Source: Planctomycetota bacterium
GTDB lineage: Bacteria; Planctomycetota; Phycisphaerae; WQYP01
DNA: 6,630 nucleotides
Direction: 5' to 3'
Assembly: GCA_021780285.1 (NCBI GenBank)
Contig: JAJXZA010000203.1
Coordinates: 1 to 6,630 of the forward strand
Part shown: in pieces, positions 6,610 to 6,630 of the stretch
Layout of the letters: each line of letters opens with the position of its first letter
Numbering within the stretch: position 1 is the first letter of the stretch
Notes under the pieces: generated by a model
Told to the model about the DNA's origin: nothing
The model's database searches: none
What the model saw: the letters and a program-made list of their open reading frames with translations, nothing else
Program-made: the position numbers and the translations under genes

Positions 6610-6630
6610 AAGGAGTTGTATTAGATGGAA
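6610..6630 (+). CDS. Start of an unidentified gene (first two codons, ATG at 6625), with its ribosome binding site
   Basis: AAGGAG at 6610-6615 is a strong Shine-Dalgarno sequence, 9 nt before ATG 6625, and the window ends after the next codon (GAA, Glu). Coding therefore begins at 6625; the interval given includes the binding site. A candidate promoter upstream and the divergent arrangement with accD support a real start. Nothing can be said about the product. Confidence 0.5.

Overview
The window reads as ordinary chromosomal DNA from a free-living, moderately GC-rich bacterium. I see no rRNA, tRNA, insertion sequence, CRISPR array or phage gene. The best taxonomic hint is the combination of a classical zinc-finger AccD with a run of large membrane proteins that join a GT-C (TMTC/PMT-like) glycosyltransferase core to TPR repeats. 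Such fusions are frequent in Planctomycetota and related phyla and also occur in Acidobacteriota and others, so the assignment is a guess rather than a demonstration.

Layout. Positions 2-5491 hold three plus-strand genes. The first is the 3' part of a TPR protein whose start lies outside the window (2-796). After a 157 bp gap comes an 883-residue membrane protein with a long TPR tail (954-3605). After a 41 bp gap comes a 614-residue membrane protein with a short TPR tail (3647-5491). The two complete proteins share a domain plan and align motif by motif with the bacterial TMTC-like family. The downstream one keeps the expected active-site residues. The upstream one has lost several of them and carries about four times as many TPRs. 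The TPR tail of the 883-residue protein contains a recognisable 68-residue tandem duplication.

On the minus strand, accD (acetyl-CoA carboxylase carboxyltransferase subunit beta, 5476-6339) converges on the third gene, and their 3' ends overlap by 16 bp. A 285 bp divergent intergenic region (6340-6624) follows. It holds the accD leader, plausible promoters in both directions, and a strong ribosome binding site for a plus-strand gene of which only the first two codons are visible (6625-6630).

How the genes may work together. The TMTC-like proteins would sit in the inner membrane and could transfer a sugar from a polyprenyl-phosphate donor to exported proteins, with the TPRs acting as the protein-interaction module. 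The intact/degenerate pairing suggests one catalytic and one scaffold or regulatory member. That division of labour is inference. AccD is housekeeping fatty-acid synthesis and probably unrelated to its neighbours.
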